Origin: Lysobacteraceae bacterium
GTDB lineage: Bacteria; Pseudomonadota; Gammaproteobacteria; Xanthomonadales; Xanthomonadaceae
DNA: 36,716 nucleotides
Assembly (NCBI GenBank): GCA_031285265.1
Contig: JAITWM010000047.1
Span: forward strand, 1-36,716
Direction: 5' to 3'
Positions 36,073-36,716 of the stretch are shown piece by piece (the stretch's first letter is position 1; every line of letters starts with the position of its first letter). The position numbers and the translations under genes are program-made. The notes under the pieces are model-generated. The model made no database searches. It was not told where the DNA came from and saw nothing but the letters and a program-made list of their open reading frames with translations.

Positions 36073-36716
36073 TGAGCAATAGAACTCTGGTTCGCGTGAC
36101 GTGACTTCATACGGGTCAACCTCAAAGCATTCAATGTAACAACGAAAGAGGATATCGCCATGCCCAATGCCGCTATCCAAGGCGTCACTTTACCAATAGC
36201 GGCTAAAGGCAAGGCAAGCGTGTTATAAGCGATGGCCCACGTCAAATTCTGACGGATGATACGTTCAGTTTTACGCGCCAGATCGATCGCTGCAGGAATC
36301 CGCGTCAGGGAATTTCCCGTCATCACCAAGTCCGCGGCATGCTGTGCCAATGGAGCCCCTTCGCTCATAGCCAACGATACATCGGCTCCGGCAAGTACCG
36401 GGGCATCATTCAGCCCGTCTCCAACCATTGCCACGATGCGGCCCTCGGCTTGTAGTTTCCGCACCAACGTTAGCTTATCTTCCGGCGTTTGACGTGAAAG
36501 CGCCGCAGAGATTCCCAAAGTCTCCGCGAAACGCTGCACAGCATCGGCCGAATCACCGCTGGACAAATGCACCTCGAGCCCCTGTGTGCGTAACGACGCC
36601 AGAACCTCACACACGTCGCTGCGGGCCGCTTCACGAAGCTGGAACCGGGCAACGCCATGGGTGCCATCTCCCAGCCACAAACCATCATCCTCCTTCTCAT
36701 CACCCGCCGCAAAGCG
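36069..36716 (-). CDS. ccoI: Copper-type P-type ATPase CcoI (N-terminus outside window)
   Basis: The last 215 residues of a heavy-metal P1B ATPase. The visible part is the end of the phosphorylation domain (TPEDKLTLVRKLQAEGR), the hinge MVGDGLNDAPVLAGADVSLAM and the final two transmembrane helices (TWAIAYNTLALPLAAIG and GMAISSFVVTLNALRL). Coupling to ccoS identifies it as CcoI, which exports copper for the cbb3 oxidase, over a general copper pump. The DKTGT motif and metal-binding CPC helix lie upstream, beyond the window. Confidence 0.9.
   Translation of the reverse strand, partial: RFAAGDEKEDDGLWLGDGTHGVARFQLREAARSDVCEVLASLRTQGLEVHLSSGDSADAVQRFAETLGISAALSRQTPEDKLTLVRKLQAEGRIVAMVGDGLNDAPVLAGADVSLAMSEGAPLAQHAADLVMTGNSLTRIPAAIDLARKTERIIRQNLTWAIAYNTLALPLAAIGKVTPWIAALGMAISSFVVTLNALRLTRMKSRHANQSSIAQ

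Overview
The window is ordinary-looking chromosomal DNA from a gammaproteobacterium, mid-50s % GC by eye, densely packed and mostly housekeeping. The best-fitting group is Xanthomonadales/Lysobacterales. I infer this from the wording of MutS, Dps and the Rieske protein, from gene strings such as prmA-DUF3426-fis, petABC-sspAB and ccoI-ccoS-TauE, and from a cytochrome b with a PVWY quinol-site motif, as is usual in beta/gammaproteobacteria. I had no database access, so the placement is an inference. I see no phage, insertion sequence, CRISPR array, rRNA or tRNA.

Layout. 1-9741: DNA/RNA maintenance and stress genes, namely recQ (cut by the window edge), dps, hrpA, mutS and an RcnB-like periplasmic protein. 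10147-12431: prmA, a zinc-ribbon DUF3426 membrane protein and fis. 12948-19987: a complete type IV pilus minor-pilin operon on the minus strand, read fimT-pilV-pilW-pilX-pilY1-pilE, with short gaps or 4-base overlaps. 20113-23805: a doubtful small ORF, ppnN (nucleotide nucleosidase), and a tightly coupled trio grxD-SDR-marC. 23929-27076: sodB on plus, purE-purK on minus, then a Trm112-like protein and a DUF3301 protein. 27174-31184: petABC (cytochrome bc1) followed by sspA-sspB. 31341-34793: a lytic transglycosylase, miaB and a PAP2-family membrane protein. 35142-36716: ccoI (partial), ccoS and a TauE/SafE-like membrane protein, the maturation genes of cbb3 oxidase.

Functional links. The pilin operon should build the priming and adhesive tip of a type IV pilus. 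The bc1 complex and the cbb3 maturation genes point to an aerobic or microaerobic respiratory chain. Dps, SodB, the glutaredoxin and the stringent-starvation proteins form a stress background.

What stands out is small in scale. The monothiol glutaredoxin has CSYS instead of CGFS, and its coupled SDR partner has lost the catalytic Ser and Lys. The Trm112-like protein has no zinc cysteines. PilY1 has a degenerate calcium loop. FimT lacks the GRxR motif linked to DNA uptake. A non-coding stretch beside the pilin operon contains a possible decayed PilY1 fragment and a long inverted repeat. A plus-strand terminator lies in a region with no plus-strand gene. I found no convincing undescribed multi-gene system.
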